In this document: piece after piece, positions 22,411 through 32,205 of the stretch | How the letters are laid out: the number at the start of each line of letters is the position of its first letter | Numbering within the stretch: position 1 is the first letter of the stretch | Assembly: GCA_920105625.2 (NCBI GenBank) | Contig: OV050032.1 | Span: 198,097,291 to 198,161,290, forward strand | DNA length: 64,000 nucleotides | DNA from: Clusia tigrina | Lineage: Eukaryota; Arthropoda; Insecta; Diptera; Clusiidae | Direction of reading: 5' to 3' | Translations under genes and position numbers: made by a program | Notes under the pieces: generated by a model | Database searches by the model: none | What the model was told of the DNA's origin: nothing | Seen by the model: the letters and a program-made list of their open reading frames with translations, nothing else

Positions 22411-24178
22411 TTTTAGAGAATTTCTAAAGGTCAACTATCTATTTCGGTACTTTACTTCCTCCCATATTAGGTCGTAGACGGGCTTCGGCACATTTGCCGT
22501 GATTTGGCGGCTCACCTTCATTGCTTCGGGGATTGAAGATTCGGTATGTTTAAACGCACCAATTGCTTAGAAGTATTCATCCTACAGGAATGGTTGGATC
22601 ATATCTTCGATTCACAGGTGATGCCAGTAAATTGAAGTTTCTTGAAGTCCCAATAGCATTTTGTTGGTCTTTCTAAGGCGGGTTTAGTCATTCGCAGAAA
22701 CATTGCTCCCAGGTGCTGATCCATTTCTCAGTGGTTTTTCAAAGGACTCGTTTCTTGTGTTTATATGGATTTAGCACAACTTCAATAACACAATTTTAGA
22801 TTTGTCACTCTATAATTGTCTAAGATCGTTCACTTCGTTTCCCTTTATACGCTCTCTAGTTTTTTTTAGTCATTGAATACACTGCAGGGACTCAAAGGTA
22901 AACCTTTATTATAAAAATATGGACATCGTAGATAAGTATTTCCTTAGGAGATATCATTCCTTTTCTTCGTTAAATTCATTTTCCCAAATTAGTTGCACTA
23001 TATCAGTGATAAGAGGGATCTGACTACCGGTAAGTATTTCTATAAAATCGAATATCTTGACTTTAGACAGGGATTGACCCGCACTATTTACCTGAGTCTC
23101 CTCGAAAAATTCATTATAGACCAATTTTTCTAGAAATTCATCATCCCATCTTGTGCATATATTTCGTGTTCTCCACTACTAGTAATAAGACTAAAGATCA
23201 TTGGATGACCCGTTGAGAGAAGCAACCCAGCAATGAAGACTAAACTGCGAGACGCTTTTTACCCTAAGATACAAATAACGTGGTCTTGTGAGTGAAACGA
23301 GAACAATTTCCGATACATGCCCATACAACTTGATGCTGAAGATTTGTCAAGGTCACATTCCAAAATAGGATGAATTGGGAACACAGCAGACCAAAGTCCG
23401 TATATAAGTCTCATGTCTGAACTAAAGAAGCAGTTGGAGCTGGGGCATTTGGGGAACACCATAGAAGACGTCTATTTAGCAGTATGGGCCAAGAAAACTC
23501 AGTTTTTTCAGGACGAAATTCATGCAACAGAATTGTGTTCTAGAGAGGAACTACACAGATCGACCAATATGTGTCACATCTATATTCACTACTACAAAAA
23601 GGCGGCGTTGTGATGCCGCATGAGACATCAGGTCCCATCCCTTTCAAAGGCCCAGCCATTTGGAGCTTTTAATGTAGCAGTTGATGGAGCTAATCTCTTT
23701 TTTTGAGATATCTCCCAAAGAGTCCAGAAAGTAGTCCCCTAGGAAAGTGCACCTCCTTCTGGACAACGCTGGACACGTGAACAAGTGTGAGATTGTTACA
23801 TTCAATTATTTTATGAAGCTCACGCCAAGAACCTCATTGTGTTATTTTACGTCTAGAACCTCATTGTCCTTTGAATTATAATCGACAACTGCTATAAATG
23901 GAGTTTCTAGGGGTTTGTAGAAGTAATTCCTCTATTTCAATTGAATGCTTCCGAAGGGGGTATACTGAGGATCTTGTTAAATACTTGAGTGAACAGAAAA
24001 CTGAGGTTATATTTAAAGTCTTCGAGAAGCAGTCAACTCAGAAGATACTTCTATGGTAGGGTTACAACACTTTATAAGTGGGTAAATCTATGAAATAAAT
24101 ATATATAGAGGATGACTAGGACTATATATGATATAAGTGGGAACGTTTTTCACAGTAGAGGAAAGTGTTTGAAAACTT
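22411..24178. other. No gene identified; contains a retrotransposon tail relic
   Basis: No domain is recognisable. The segment 23626-23745 (minus strand) aligns with 59705-59840 (plus strand), with shared words agctccaaatggctgg and gatggagc/ctccatcaac. It appears to be the 3' part of a non-LTR element. The stretch ends at the LTR element target site. Confidence 0.35.
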
Positions 24179-25836
24179 TGTAACGACTCTTTTCTATAGC
24201 TGGGGTAAAACTCAGCGGCTCCAGGGGTCGTATACAGAAAAATATAAAATCCTGTGTGTTAAATTAATTTCAACGTATTTATTTAGTGTATTGATTATGG
24301 ACTCTTGTTAGTCCTTGCTCAAAACAATACTACTTCCTTAACTCTATACAAATCAACTTGCTTAGTGTATACTTGTTTGCCTGTCTCTACGTCCCGGTAA
24401 GTATGTGTCTCTGTGATTCAGTGGGAGAACGATTAAAAACCAGAGGCTCTCACTGAATCCCTGTAGTCTCTGCCTGTGTCTGGCTTAGCAAGAAAACGAT
24501 TAAAAACCAGAGGTTCTTGCTAAGCTTCCTAAGTCTCGGTTGCGTATGTGTCTCAGTGATTCAGTGGGAGAACGATTAAAAACCAGAGGCTCTCACTGAA
24601 TCCCTGTAGTCTCTGCCTGTGTCTGGCTTAGCAAGAAAACGATTAAAAACCAGAGGTTCTTGCTAAGCTTCCTAAGTCTCGGTTGCGTATGTGTCTCAGT
24701 GATTCAGTGGGAGAACGATTAAAAACCAGAGGCTCTCACTGAATCCCTGTAGTCTCTGTCTGTGTATGACTTAGCAAGAAAACGATTAAAAACCAGAGGT
24801 TCTTGCTAAGCTTCCTAAGTCTCGGTTGCGTATGTGTCTCAGTGATTCAGTGGGAGAACGATTAAAAACCAGAGGCTCTCACTGAATCCCTGTAGTCTCT
24901 GTCTGTGTATCACTTAGCAAGAAAACGATTAAAAACCAGAGGTTCTTGCTAAGCTTTTTATGTTCGTATGGTACTTTGTAGAGCTGTTGCTAGTCAGGAT
25001 GCTGGTGTCCGAAGAAGAGACCTACTGCCTGGGCTACGTGGTTTATATAGTCCCAGGTCGCAGCGGCTGACACATGTTGTTGTTCGCAGGCCACCGTTGT
25101 GTGATTTTACTTCCGTTGGCCAGTAGTCGATTGTTGTTGTTGTGGCAGGCTTGTTGTTGTTGCAGTCAGGCTTGTTGGTGTTGCCGTCTTTTGCCCTTGG
25201 GCCACCTTCAACTTCTGGCGGTCAGCCACCTCACTCCAACGGTCCCTGGTTAGCCTGCAGTATTGTTGCCTGCCAGCAGCGCTGTCCGGAATCCTATAGT
25301 GTTGTTGTTGTTAAATATTTAATTTAACTGCCAACCAGCATTTCCCTCTTGTGCTTTGTACTTGCCGGCCGTTGGCGTGGTGGTGGTTCTGTCGTTGTCC
25401 GTCTTGTGCTTCGCTCTCGTTTCTTCGTGTTGTTGGTGTAAGATTTCCGAGCGAGCGCACTCGGCGAATTCCACCGCTGAGTTCGTGCACTCACCTTCTC
25501 TTGTCCGGCATGTATTTGTTGTATTCCTCGTCGCTGTGTTTTTCCTCGCTCTTTGCAAGCATAGCGCTGATTGGCAAGATCGTTGGCTGTGCGTGAGGTT
25601 GCTTTTGTTGTAATCCTAGTTATTATTCCAACTGGTCTAATATGCTGCTACTGATCTGCGCTCCTACCACGGCCGCGCTAATTGGTTACAATGCTTGTAG
25701 TTTTTTCGTTAAATTTCTAATGTAGTTGCTTCGGTTCGGGTATTTTATCGTGATGTGTGTGTGTATATAGTTTCGTGGCGACTCTGTCATTTGTAGTGTG
25801 GGCCAAAATTTCCCACAGAAGATTTTGGTTCTTACA
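24179..25836 (-). repeat. 3' LTR (element orientation), 1,658 bp
   Basis: This LTR carries four copies of a 143-bp unit and a GTT-rich patch near 25130-25165. A minus-strand TATA box lies at 25041-25050 and a minus-strand AATAAA at 24278-24283. It is otherwise nearly identical to 28340-29854. Confidence 0.92.
24413..24984 (-). repeat. Four 143-bp units, each with two hairpins sharing one loop
   Basis: Units start at 24413, 24556, 24699 and 24842. Each holds two inverted repeats. One has stem gattcagtgggag / ctctcactgaatc, the other cttagcaagaa / ttcttgctaag. Both enclose exactly the same 19-nt loop, aacgattaaaaaccagagg. This gives eight hairpins (24415-24953) in this LTR. Confidence 0.92.
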
Positions 25837-25851
25837 CGCCCTCCCCACTTT
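25837..25851 (-). promoter_or_regulatory. Polypurine tract
   Basis: The minus strand reads aaagtggggagggcg directly before the 3' LTR. The gag stop codon TAA (25852-25850) overlaps its first bases, so no coding space remains for pol. Confidence 0.75.
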
Positions 25852-28171
25852 ACCGACGATGAAAAATGATGACAGCGTCACGGTTGAGGGTCACTCTGTA
25901 TGCGTCTCGCCTACATCGTATTCGCCCTCGTGTCCGTTTTTGCTGAGCCCCTTTGGCTATTTGCAAAACTTCAGCTACCAAGTTCTGTGGCAGATCACCT
26001 CCTTTTGGTCCTTGTAGCTCTTCTATGTTTTGGAATGTGAATAAGGTGCCTGTGTTTGTCGTATGTTTCTCTGTTGACTGCCTCTGTTGTTTAATGCTGT
26101 TGGGTTGGTGGCTATTGAAGTCACGTTTATTCCTCTTGTCATCGCTTCTGCTGTGTTTGGTGCACTTGATTGCACGGTGGTTGTCCCTTGGTCTGCCACG
26201 TTGTCTACGTGGTATGTTTTGGTTGTTTCGCACTGGTTCTGACTTTGCGAAGTGATTAGGAGATACCCTGATTGCTCTGATTGTATTTTGACTTAGCTGT
26301 GCCAGCTCCTCGCGTTTGGTTGCGCCTGCGTCCTTTTTCCGAGGCCCATATGCTGATTCATGTGTGGTCCTTCTATATATGCTTTTGTGGGATTCGCTGT
26401 GGGATTTCGCTGGGCATAGTCCGTGGCAGGTGAATTCGTTCGTGTGAGTCATCTTTGTTCTTGGTGTTGTGTGTTTGCGAATTCGTTGGTTCTCTGTGTA
26501 TTCTCTGTTGTGTCTCTTTATCTGAGCATTTTTGTCGCTGGCGTGCCTCTTGGAAGTCGTTGAATGGATTTGTGTGGCATTCTCAACACGAATTGTCGTG
26601 CACATTGCAATATCTCGGGGTTGCACGCAATTGTTTTGAGGTCCCAATGTGATCTCCTGTTCACCACACTTCACTGTCATTCCTAGGCTTGCCATGAAGT
26701 CTAGTCCAAGGAGTAGCTCATTAATGGAATCAGGCATGATAAGTAGCTCTTGCTCGCATGTCTGCTCTCCAAGCCTTACAGTTGCCGTCAATGTCCCACT
26801 GACTCTCCTAGCACTTCCGTCTGCCATACGTGCTCTGGTATTGGATTTTCCAAATTTGCTGGTGGAAGAGCGTAGCTTTCGTGCTAGCTCTCTGCTCACA
26901 AAACTGTGAGTTGCCCCTGTGTCCAGTGTTGCTGTGACAGTTTCTGTGCCAATCGAAACGGTGGCGCAGATTCGTTGTCCGTCACAGTGCAATAAGTTTT
27001 CCAATGGGGAAGTCTGCTGTCTCTCCTTTGTGGCATGCTGTGTTTCTGTCGTCGGTAGCTCTCGATCGGTTGGTGCTCTTAGTTTGCAGCACTCTATAGT
27101 CCTCACATCCCTTTGACCACACTCCCAACAGAACAGGATCTGTGCGTTGCGACATATGCGTGCTATATGACCATTTTGGCCACAACGCCAGCAGGCTGTT
27201 CTTGGTTCTATGGGTGTCTCTCTGCTCTCTACCGTCACCTGACAGTTTCTCACCTCTCGTGGTGGACCTTGCTCTCTTCGCCGTTGTATGGGTGGCGCTG
27301 GTAGTTGTTCGCCTTCTCTCCGTATGCTCTCCAAGTCTGCAGCCATTTCTATCAGCTCTGCTAGCGATGTGAAATCTCTGCGGCGCACATATAGCTGGTA
27401 TTCTGGCAGGCTGTTCTGGAAAATACGCTCCAGTTTCTGTTCTTCGGAATAGTCCAAGTGCCGCATTAGATTCTGCAATTCAACTACAAACTGCTTGAAC
27501 CCTTCTCTGGGTCTCTGGTGACGCTGGCGGATCTGGTCTTCGAGTTTCTCCATGTATCGTGCTGGCAAGAAGAATTTTAGAAAGTCTCTCCTATATGTAC
27601 GCCAATCCCGCCACGCTCGATTGTTGTTTCTGAACCACATGAGTGCTCGTTCTCTCAAGAGTTCAGGCATAGTACGCGGAAGGAAATCTTTGTTTATTTC
27701 GTACACATCTGCCAATTCCTCGACTCGCTCTATAAACGCTAGCGGGTCACGCCCTCCGTCAAAGTTAAGGGACCACTTCCTCACCTGGTCAATCACAACG
27801 GCGTACTGTACAATCCCGTTGTGCTGTTGATTCATTGTTGCAGGTGACACGGAGCGATGATGTAGTGTTCTCCGTACCCCTGAGTTCTCTGCCGTTAGTG
27901 TTGCACCTGTGTATGCCTCTGGCCTGTCCACTTCCAGCGTTTCGCAGGTAACTATGGACACAGCCGGCCTTGGGGATGTGCTCTTAACGTACTTGGATTG
28001 TAGCTTCTGCAATTGGTATTTCTGATCCTGAGTCAGCTCTGTTTCAGTGAAGAAGTCGGAAAGACGTTTACGGACTTCATCCACGGTACCTGTAGCCTCT
28101 ACACCGAATTCATCAGCAAAGATCACCAGCTCATCCTTGCGTAACAAGTACACCCAGCTTGTTTTCACCAT
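25850..28171 (-). CDS. Gag-protease polyprotein of a non-autonomous LTR retrotransposon
   Basis: The 773-codon frame starts at an ATG at 28171, 169 nt after the 5' LTR, and ends within the purine tract. Residues 1-45 look like a SAP-type helix pair (KDELVIFADEFGVEATG). Residues about 130-290 resemble the retrotransposon Gag capsid domain (DPLAFIERVEELADVY, ALMWFRNNNRAWRDW, RRDFLKFFLP). A CCHC knuckle, CWRCGQNGHIARIC, lies at 327-340. A second (CWECGQRDVRTIECC, 348-362) has lost its His. A retropepsin domain follows with the catalytic DTGATHSF at 417-424 and LLLGLDF at 487-493. The last 260 residues are basic and low in complexity. Reverse transcriptase, RNase H and integrase are absent. Replication would need enzymes from another element. 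The frame is fully open, which suggests recent activity or selection. Confidence 0.9.
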   Translation of the reverse strand: MVKTSWVYLLRKDELVIFADEFGVEATGTVDEVRKRLSDFFTETELTQDQKYQLQKLQSKYVKSTSPRPAVSIVTCETLEVDRPEAYTGATLTAENSGVRRTLHHRSVSPATMNQQHNGIVQYAVVIDQVRKWSLNFDGGRDPLAFIERVEELADVYEINKDFLPRTMPELLRERALMWFRNNNRAWRDWRTYRRDFLKFFLPARYMEKLEDQIRQRHQRPREGFKQFVVELQNLMRHLDYSEEQKLERIFQNSLPEYQLYVRRRDFTSLAELIEMAADLESIRREGEQLPAPPIQRRREQGPPREVRNCQVTVESRETPIEPRTACWRCGQNGHIARICRNAQILFCWECGQRDVRTIECCKLRAPTDRELPTTETQHATKERQQTSPLENLLHCDGQRICATVSIGTETVTATLDTGATHSFVSRELARKLRSSTSKFGKSNTRARMADGSARRVSGTLTATVRLGEQTCEQELLIMPDSINELLLGLDFMASLGMTVKCGEQEITLGPQNNCVQPRDIAMCTTIRVENATQIHSTTSKRHASDKNAQIKRHNREYTENQRIRKHTTPRTKMTHTNEFTCHGLCPAKSHSESHKSIYRRTTHESAYGPRKKDAGATKREELAQLSQNTIRAIRVSPNHFAKSEPVRNNQNIPRRQRGRPRDNHRAIKCTKHSRSDDKRNKRDFNSHQPNSIKQQRQSTEKHTTNTGTLFTFQNIEELQGPKGGDLPQNLVAEVLQIAKGAQQKRTRGRIRCRRDAYRVTLNRDAVIIFHRR

Positions 28172-28320
28172 CCTGTGAAAGTCTTAGGTGACGATGAAGA
28201 CAATCTGTGTGTAGCTTTCTCTTTGCCCTGGTAAATTCTCTCACGAGCTGAGCTTCCTTGCGATTTAGTCTTTTTCTTTTTCAAAGTCTGACGCGCTGAT
28301 TTAGTTTTCTTTAACTCAGA

Positions 28321-28338
28321 GTCCCTGCTCGGGCGCCA
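28321..28338 (-). promoter_or_regulatory. Primer binding site, lysine-tRNA type
   Basis: The minus strand reads TGGCGCCCGAGCAGGGAC, one base after the end of the 5' LTR. This is the well known lysine tRNA primer-site sequence with one difference. It supports the LTR boundary and the strand. Confidence 0.8.
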
Positions 28339-28438
28339 CTGTAACGACTCTTTTCTATAGCTGGGGTAAAACTCAGCGGCTCCAGGGGTCGTATACAGAA
28401 AAATATAAAATCCTGTGTGTTAAATTAATTTCAACGTA

Positions 28439-28444
28439 TTTATT
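28439..28444 (-). promoter_or_regulatory. Poly(A) signal in the LTR
   Basis: AATAAA on the minus strand, with its twin at 24278-24283 in the 3' LTR. With the TATA position it implies an R region of several hundred bases that includes the hairpins. Confidence 0.45.
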
Positions 28445-28573
28445 TAGTGTATTGATTATGGACTCTTGTTAGTCCTTGCTCAAAACAATACTACTTCCTT
28501 AACTCTATACAAATCAACTTGCTTAGTGTATACTTGTTTGCCTGTCTCTACGTCCCGGTAAGTATGTGTCTCT

Positions 28574-29002
28574 GTGATTCAGTGGGAGAACGATTAAAAA
28601 CCAGAGGCTCTCACTGAATCCCTGTAGTCTCTGCCTGTGTCTGGCTTAGCAAGAAAACGATTAAAAACCAGAGGTTCTTGCTAAGCTTCCTAAGTCTCGG
28701 TTGCGTATGTGTCTCAGTGATTCAGTGGGAGAACGATTAAAAACCAGAGGCTCTCACTGAATCCCGGTAGTCTCTGTCTGTGTATGACTTAGCAAGAAAA
28801 CGATTAAAAACCAGAGGTTCTTGCTAAGCTTCCTAAGTCTCGGTTGCGTATGTGTCTCAGTGATTCAGTGGGAGAACGATTAAAAACCAGAGGCTCTCAC
28901 TGAATCCCTGTAGTCTCTGTCTGTGTATCACTTAGCAAGAAAACGATTAAAAACCAGAGGTTCTTGCTAAGCTTTTTATGTTCGTATGGTACTTTGTAGA
29001 GC
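28574..29002 (-). repeat. Three 143-bp units with six constant-loop hairpins
   Basis: Units start at 28574, 28717 and 28860 and have the same two stems and 19-nt loop as the other LTR. In element orientation the hairpins (28971-28576) lie downstream of the TATA box and upstream of the primer site. They would therefore be in the 5' leader of the transcript. Confidence 0.92.
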
Positions 29003-29057
29003 TGTTGCTAGTCAGGATGCTGGTGTCCGAAGAAGAGACCTACTGCCTGGGCTACGT

Positions 29058-29070
29058 GGTTTATATAGTC
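29058..29070 (-). promoter_or_regulatory. TATA box of the 5' LTR
   Basis: The minus strand reads gactatataaacc. The matching site in the other LTR is at 25039-25051. A transcript starting about 30 nt downstream would carry the hairpin array in its leader. Confidence 0.55.
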
Positions 29071-29854
29071 CCAGGTCGCAGCGGCTGACACATGTTGTTG
29101 TTCGCAGGCCACCGTTGTGTGATTTTACTTCCGTTGGCCAGTAGTCGATTGTTGTTGTTGTGGCAGGCTTGTTGTTGTTGCAGTCAGGCTTGTTGGTGTT
29201 GCCGTCTTTTGCCCTTGGGCCACCTTCAACTTCTGGCGGTCAGCCACCTCACTCCAACGGTCCCTGGTTAGCCTGCAGTATTGTTGCCTGCCAGCAGCGC
29301 TGTCCGGAATCCTATAGTGTTGTTGTTGTTAAATATTTAATTTAACTGCCAACCAGCATTTCCCTCTTGTGCTTTGTACTTGCCGGCCGTTGGCGTGGTG
29401 GTGGTTCTGTCGTTGTCCGTCTTGTGCTTCGCTCTCGTTTCTTCGTGTTGTTGGTGTAAGATTTCCGAGCGAGCGCACTCGGCGAATTCCACCGCTGAGT
29501 TCGTGCACTCACCTTCTCTTGTCCGGCATGTATTTGTTGTATTCCTCGTCGCTGTGTTTTTCCTCGCTCTTTGCAAGCATAGCGCTGATTGGCAAGATCG
29601 TTGGCTGTGCGTGAGGTTGCTTTTGTTGTAATCCTAGTTATTATTCCAACTGGTCTAATATGCTGCTACTGATCTGCGCTCCTACCACGGCCGCGCTAAT
29701 TGGTTACAATGCTTGTAGTTTTTTCGTTAAATTTCTAATGTAGTTGCTTCGGTTCGGGTATTTTATCGTGATGTGTGTGTGTATATAGTTTCGTGGCGAC
29801 TCTGTCATTTGTAGTGTGGGCCAAAATTTCCCACAGAAGATTTTGGTTCTTACA

Positions 29855-31490
29855 ACTTCTAAGTAGAATATTGGAGATATCAGAAATTAGTATGAACCTC
29901 TGGATATATGGCCCAATGAAGAAGTCACACTCTGAATGATGCTGTTTGTCTCTCCACGCATAAGAATTCTGGCAAAATATTTTTAAAAAGTGTTTAAGCA
30001 AATGCCGAAAGAAAGCATCTTAACCAAAGACTGCATTAACCAGGAAGCAGAAGGATATTTGCTCATGGAAATGATATTCAGTGGAGGCATCGTAGCCAGA
30101 CAAACACTTCAGATGTTCATGTGAATGCCGAAAAATTGGAGACTTCATACAAATGTATATGAAGAAATGTAATCGTGTCTTACAACCAACCCAGGAGTCT
30201 TTCTGGATAATCCTCTGCCATAAAGAGGAACTAAAAAATGTGCTCACTATAATCAGGTGAATGTACTTGATGGGTTGAAGCATGCACAAAAGAGTCTCTA
30301 TGGATAATCATAATGACTCTGGTGTGTGAGAAGGTCTGAGAAGGTGATGGGTGTCCCGTATTAATTGGAGAACTATTGACATTTTCCGACGAACACATGG
30401 CAGAGCAGTGTCCACTTGTCACACTGTGAAGCCAACTCCTTTTCCTCACCCGTGGAAACTGAAAATGAGGCCATAACAACAGTGAAGCGGGTACTACAGC
30501 AATAATGCATTCACAATGTCTCAACGGCAGGTATGAAATGAATGTTGAGAAGTTATCTGGGCCGGCTTTAATTGCCTGTAACAACAAAAGCGGCAGTAAC
30601 AATAACAATAACAACAACGAAATAAATCTTTTATGAGCGACATTAAAATAAAGACTCTTCGGAATAAGTCCGCAACGTCTCCCAAGCCCCAGAAAGTACG
30701 CGCAGAAGAGGAAACTGAAATGATATGGAATCAAATAAAATGAAATGAAATGAAATGCATAAACAAATTAAGCCACAAAATCAAAACGAAATACGCGTCG
30801 CACTCTTAGACGGGCGTTATCTTGGTGAGGCAATCAACAACCTGAAAGATACACAGAAGAAGTTTAAAGTTGCGCAACACTTGCTGCGCTGAGCTGGCAG
30901 ATGCTGCTGCAATGCTGGCGTTGAGCATGAACTTTATTATATCTCTCGCTCTCTGCCGGATTGCGAGTACCCACTGCGGGCGCAGACGCTCGGGGCGACT
31001 TTTATTTACATTTTTAATTGTTATTCTTGAGAAATCGGCTGTAATCCTATAAAATGCGTTTCGGCATTCGCTGGCAGTGGGAGCGTTTCGGCATGCGTGC
31101 TGGAGAATGTGGCAATCGGCACGTTGCCAGTTGCCAACAGCGTCTAAACAGCACTTACCAGTATTTTGTTGTTTTTGTTCTTGTTGTTGTTGTTGTTGTT
31201 GTTGTTGTTCATGTACAGTACGGCAATGGAATCCTCATGTGTGATTGCAGGCAAGTGAACTGACCCTCCAGCCTCACATTGTGTGTACTCACACCTAGTG
31301 CAGCGTTCTGGTGGCATCCCAAGCCGCAACTCTGAGCAAAGCGGCAACAGACTTGGAATATTCTTGGCTTTGTATTAGAACTCTGAAGGCTGGGAAGATT
31401 TACTTGCACTCTGCTTGACTTGGCAGAAGAATCCGTTCAGCTCTGCAGAGCTCGGCGAAGACCAGTTAGGAATGTGAGAAGTGTAATAGA
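29855..31490. other. No gene identified; partly unique fly DNA
   Basis: Frames on the minus strand (30231-30734) are open but carry no domain and include a Leu run from an AAC-rich tract near 30590-30620. A GTT run lies at 31178-31208. The 30290-31260 stretch does not match the repeats of this window and may be single-copy. Confidence 0.3.
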
Positions 31491-31497
31491 AACAAAA

Positions 31498-31622
31498 GCA
31501 GACTCAACAGCAGATTGAAAAGCAGACGCAAAAGCAGATGGAAAAGCAGACGGAAAGGAGATGGAAAAGCAGACGGAAAAGCAGACGGAAAAGCAGACGG
31601 AAAAGCAGACGGAAAAGCAGAC
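31498..31622 (+). repeat. 12-bp tandem repeat (gcagacggaaaa)
   Basis: About ten copies of a 12-bp unit, diverged at the left side. Its length keeps frames open on both strands. It is not a gene. Confidence 0.85.
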
Positions 31623-31792
31623 CCGCAATGTTGAATGTTAAGTGCTGAATGAAATTTCTACTCCATTACTCAAGGACCGACCAACTTATGCTGTTTATGT
31701 TCAAAGAGGACTTCACTCATATGACCTCAGTGGCTGAAGAAAACTCATTGTGGAAATCCAATTCTCGACCTCATTTTGGAGTAACTTTTTTT

Positions 31793-32205
31793 GGAAGAAC
31801 TGGAATAATGTCGTGCTAGGAAGAACTGGAACAATGTCGTGTTAGGAATAACTCGAACAATGTCGTGTTAGGAATAACTCGAACAATGTCATGTTAGGAG
31901 GAACTGGAACAATGTCGTGTTAGGAATAACTCGAACAATGTCATGTTAGGAGGAACTGGAACAATATCGTGTTGGGAAGAACTAGAACAATTTCGTGTTA
32001 GGAGGAACTGGAACAATGTCGTGTTAGGAATAACTCGAACAATGTCATGTTAGGAGGAACTGGAACAATGCCGTGTTGGGAAGAACTAGAACAATGTCGT
32101 GTTAGGAGGAACTGGAACAATGTCGTGTTAGGAAGAACTCGAACAATGTCGTGTTAGGAGGAACTGGAACAATGTCGTGTTAGGAAGAACTCGAACAATG
32201 TTGTG
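31793..32205 (+). repeat. 26-bp minisatellite, about 16 copies
   Basis: The unit is close to ggaagaactggaacaatgtc plus gtgtta. Variants (ggaataactcg, ggaggaactgg) are distributed in blocks, which suggests local unequal exchange. Confidence 0.9.

Larger units (their letters stand above)
24179..29854 (-). mobile_element. Complete non-autonomous LTR retrotransposon with gag-protease ORF only
   Basis: Two long direct repeats (24179-25836, 1,658 bp; 28340-29854, 1,515 bp) start TGTAACG and end TTCTTACA. They are flanked by the 4-bp duplication actt (24175-24178 and 29855-29858). On the minus strand, an 18-bp site complementary to a lysine tRNA 3' end follows the 5' LTR, and a purine tract precedes the 3' LTR. 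The 2,503-bp interior holds a single frame with Gag and protease and no reverse transcriptase, RNase H or integrase. The two LTRs are nearly identical apart from one missing 143-bp unit, so the insertion appears recent. Long LTRs, a Lys-type primer site and a 4-bp duplication recall the Osvaldo/Ulysses group of Gypsy elements (inference). Confidence 0.92.
28340..29854 (-). repeat. 5' LTR (element orientation), 1,515 bp
   Basis: It is the partner of 24179-25836, exactly 143 bp shorter because it has three instead of four of the hairpin-bearing units. One visible base change (cccggtag for ccctgtag) lies near 28744. Confidence 0.92.

Noticed and set aside
24413..24984. CRISPR-like repeat-spacer array
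   Set aside because: The repeats are whole 143-bp units without variable spacers, lie within an LTR and are duplicated in the other LTR. The genome is eukaryotic.
25142..25613. Small plus- and minus-strand frames in the LTRs
   Set aside because: They occur identically in both LTRs, lack domains and overlap each other. They are probably chance frames in non-coding LTR DNA.
30231..30734. 167-codon minus-strand frame
   Set aside because: The Leu run comes from an AAC tract, there is no domain, and composition is that of intergenic DNA.
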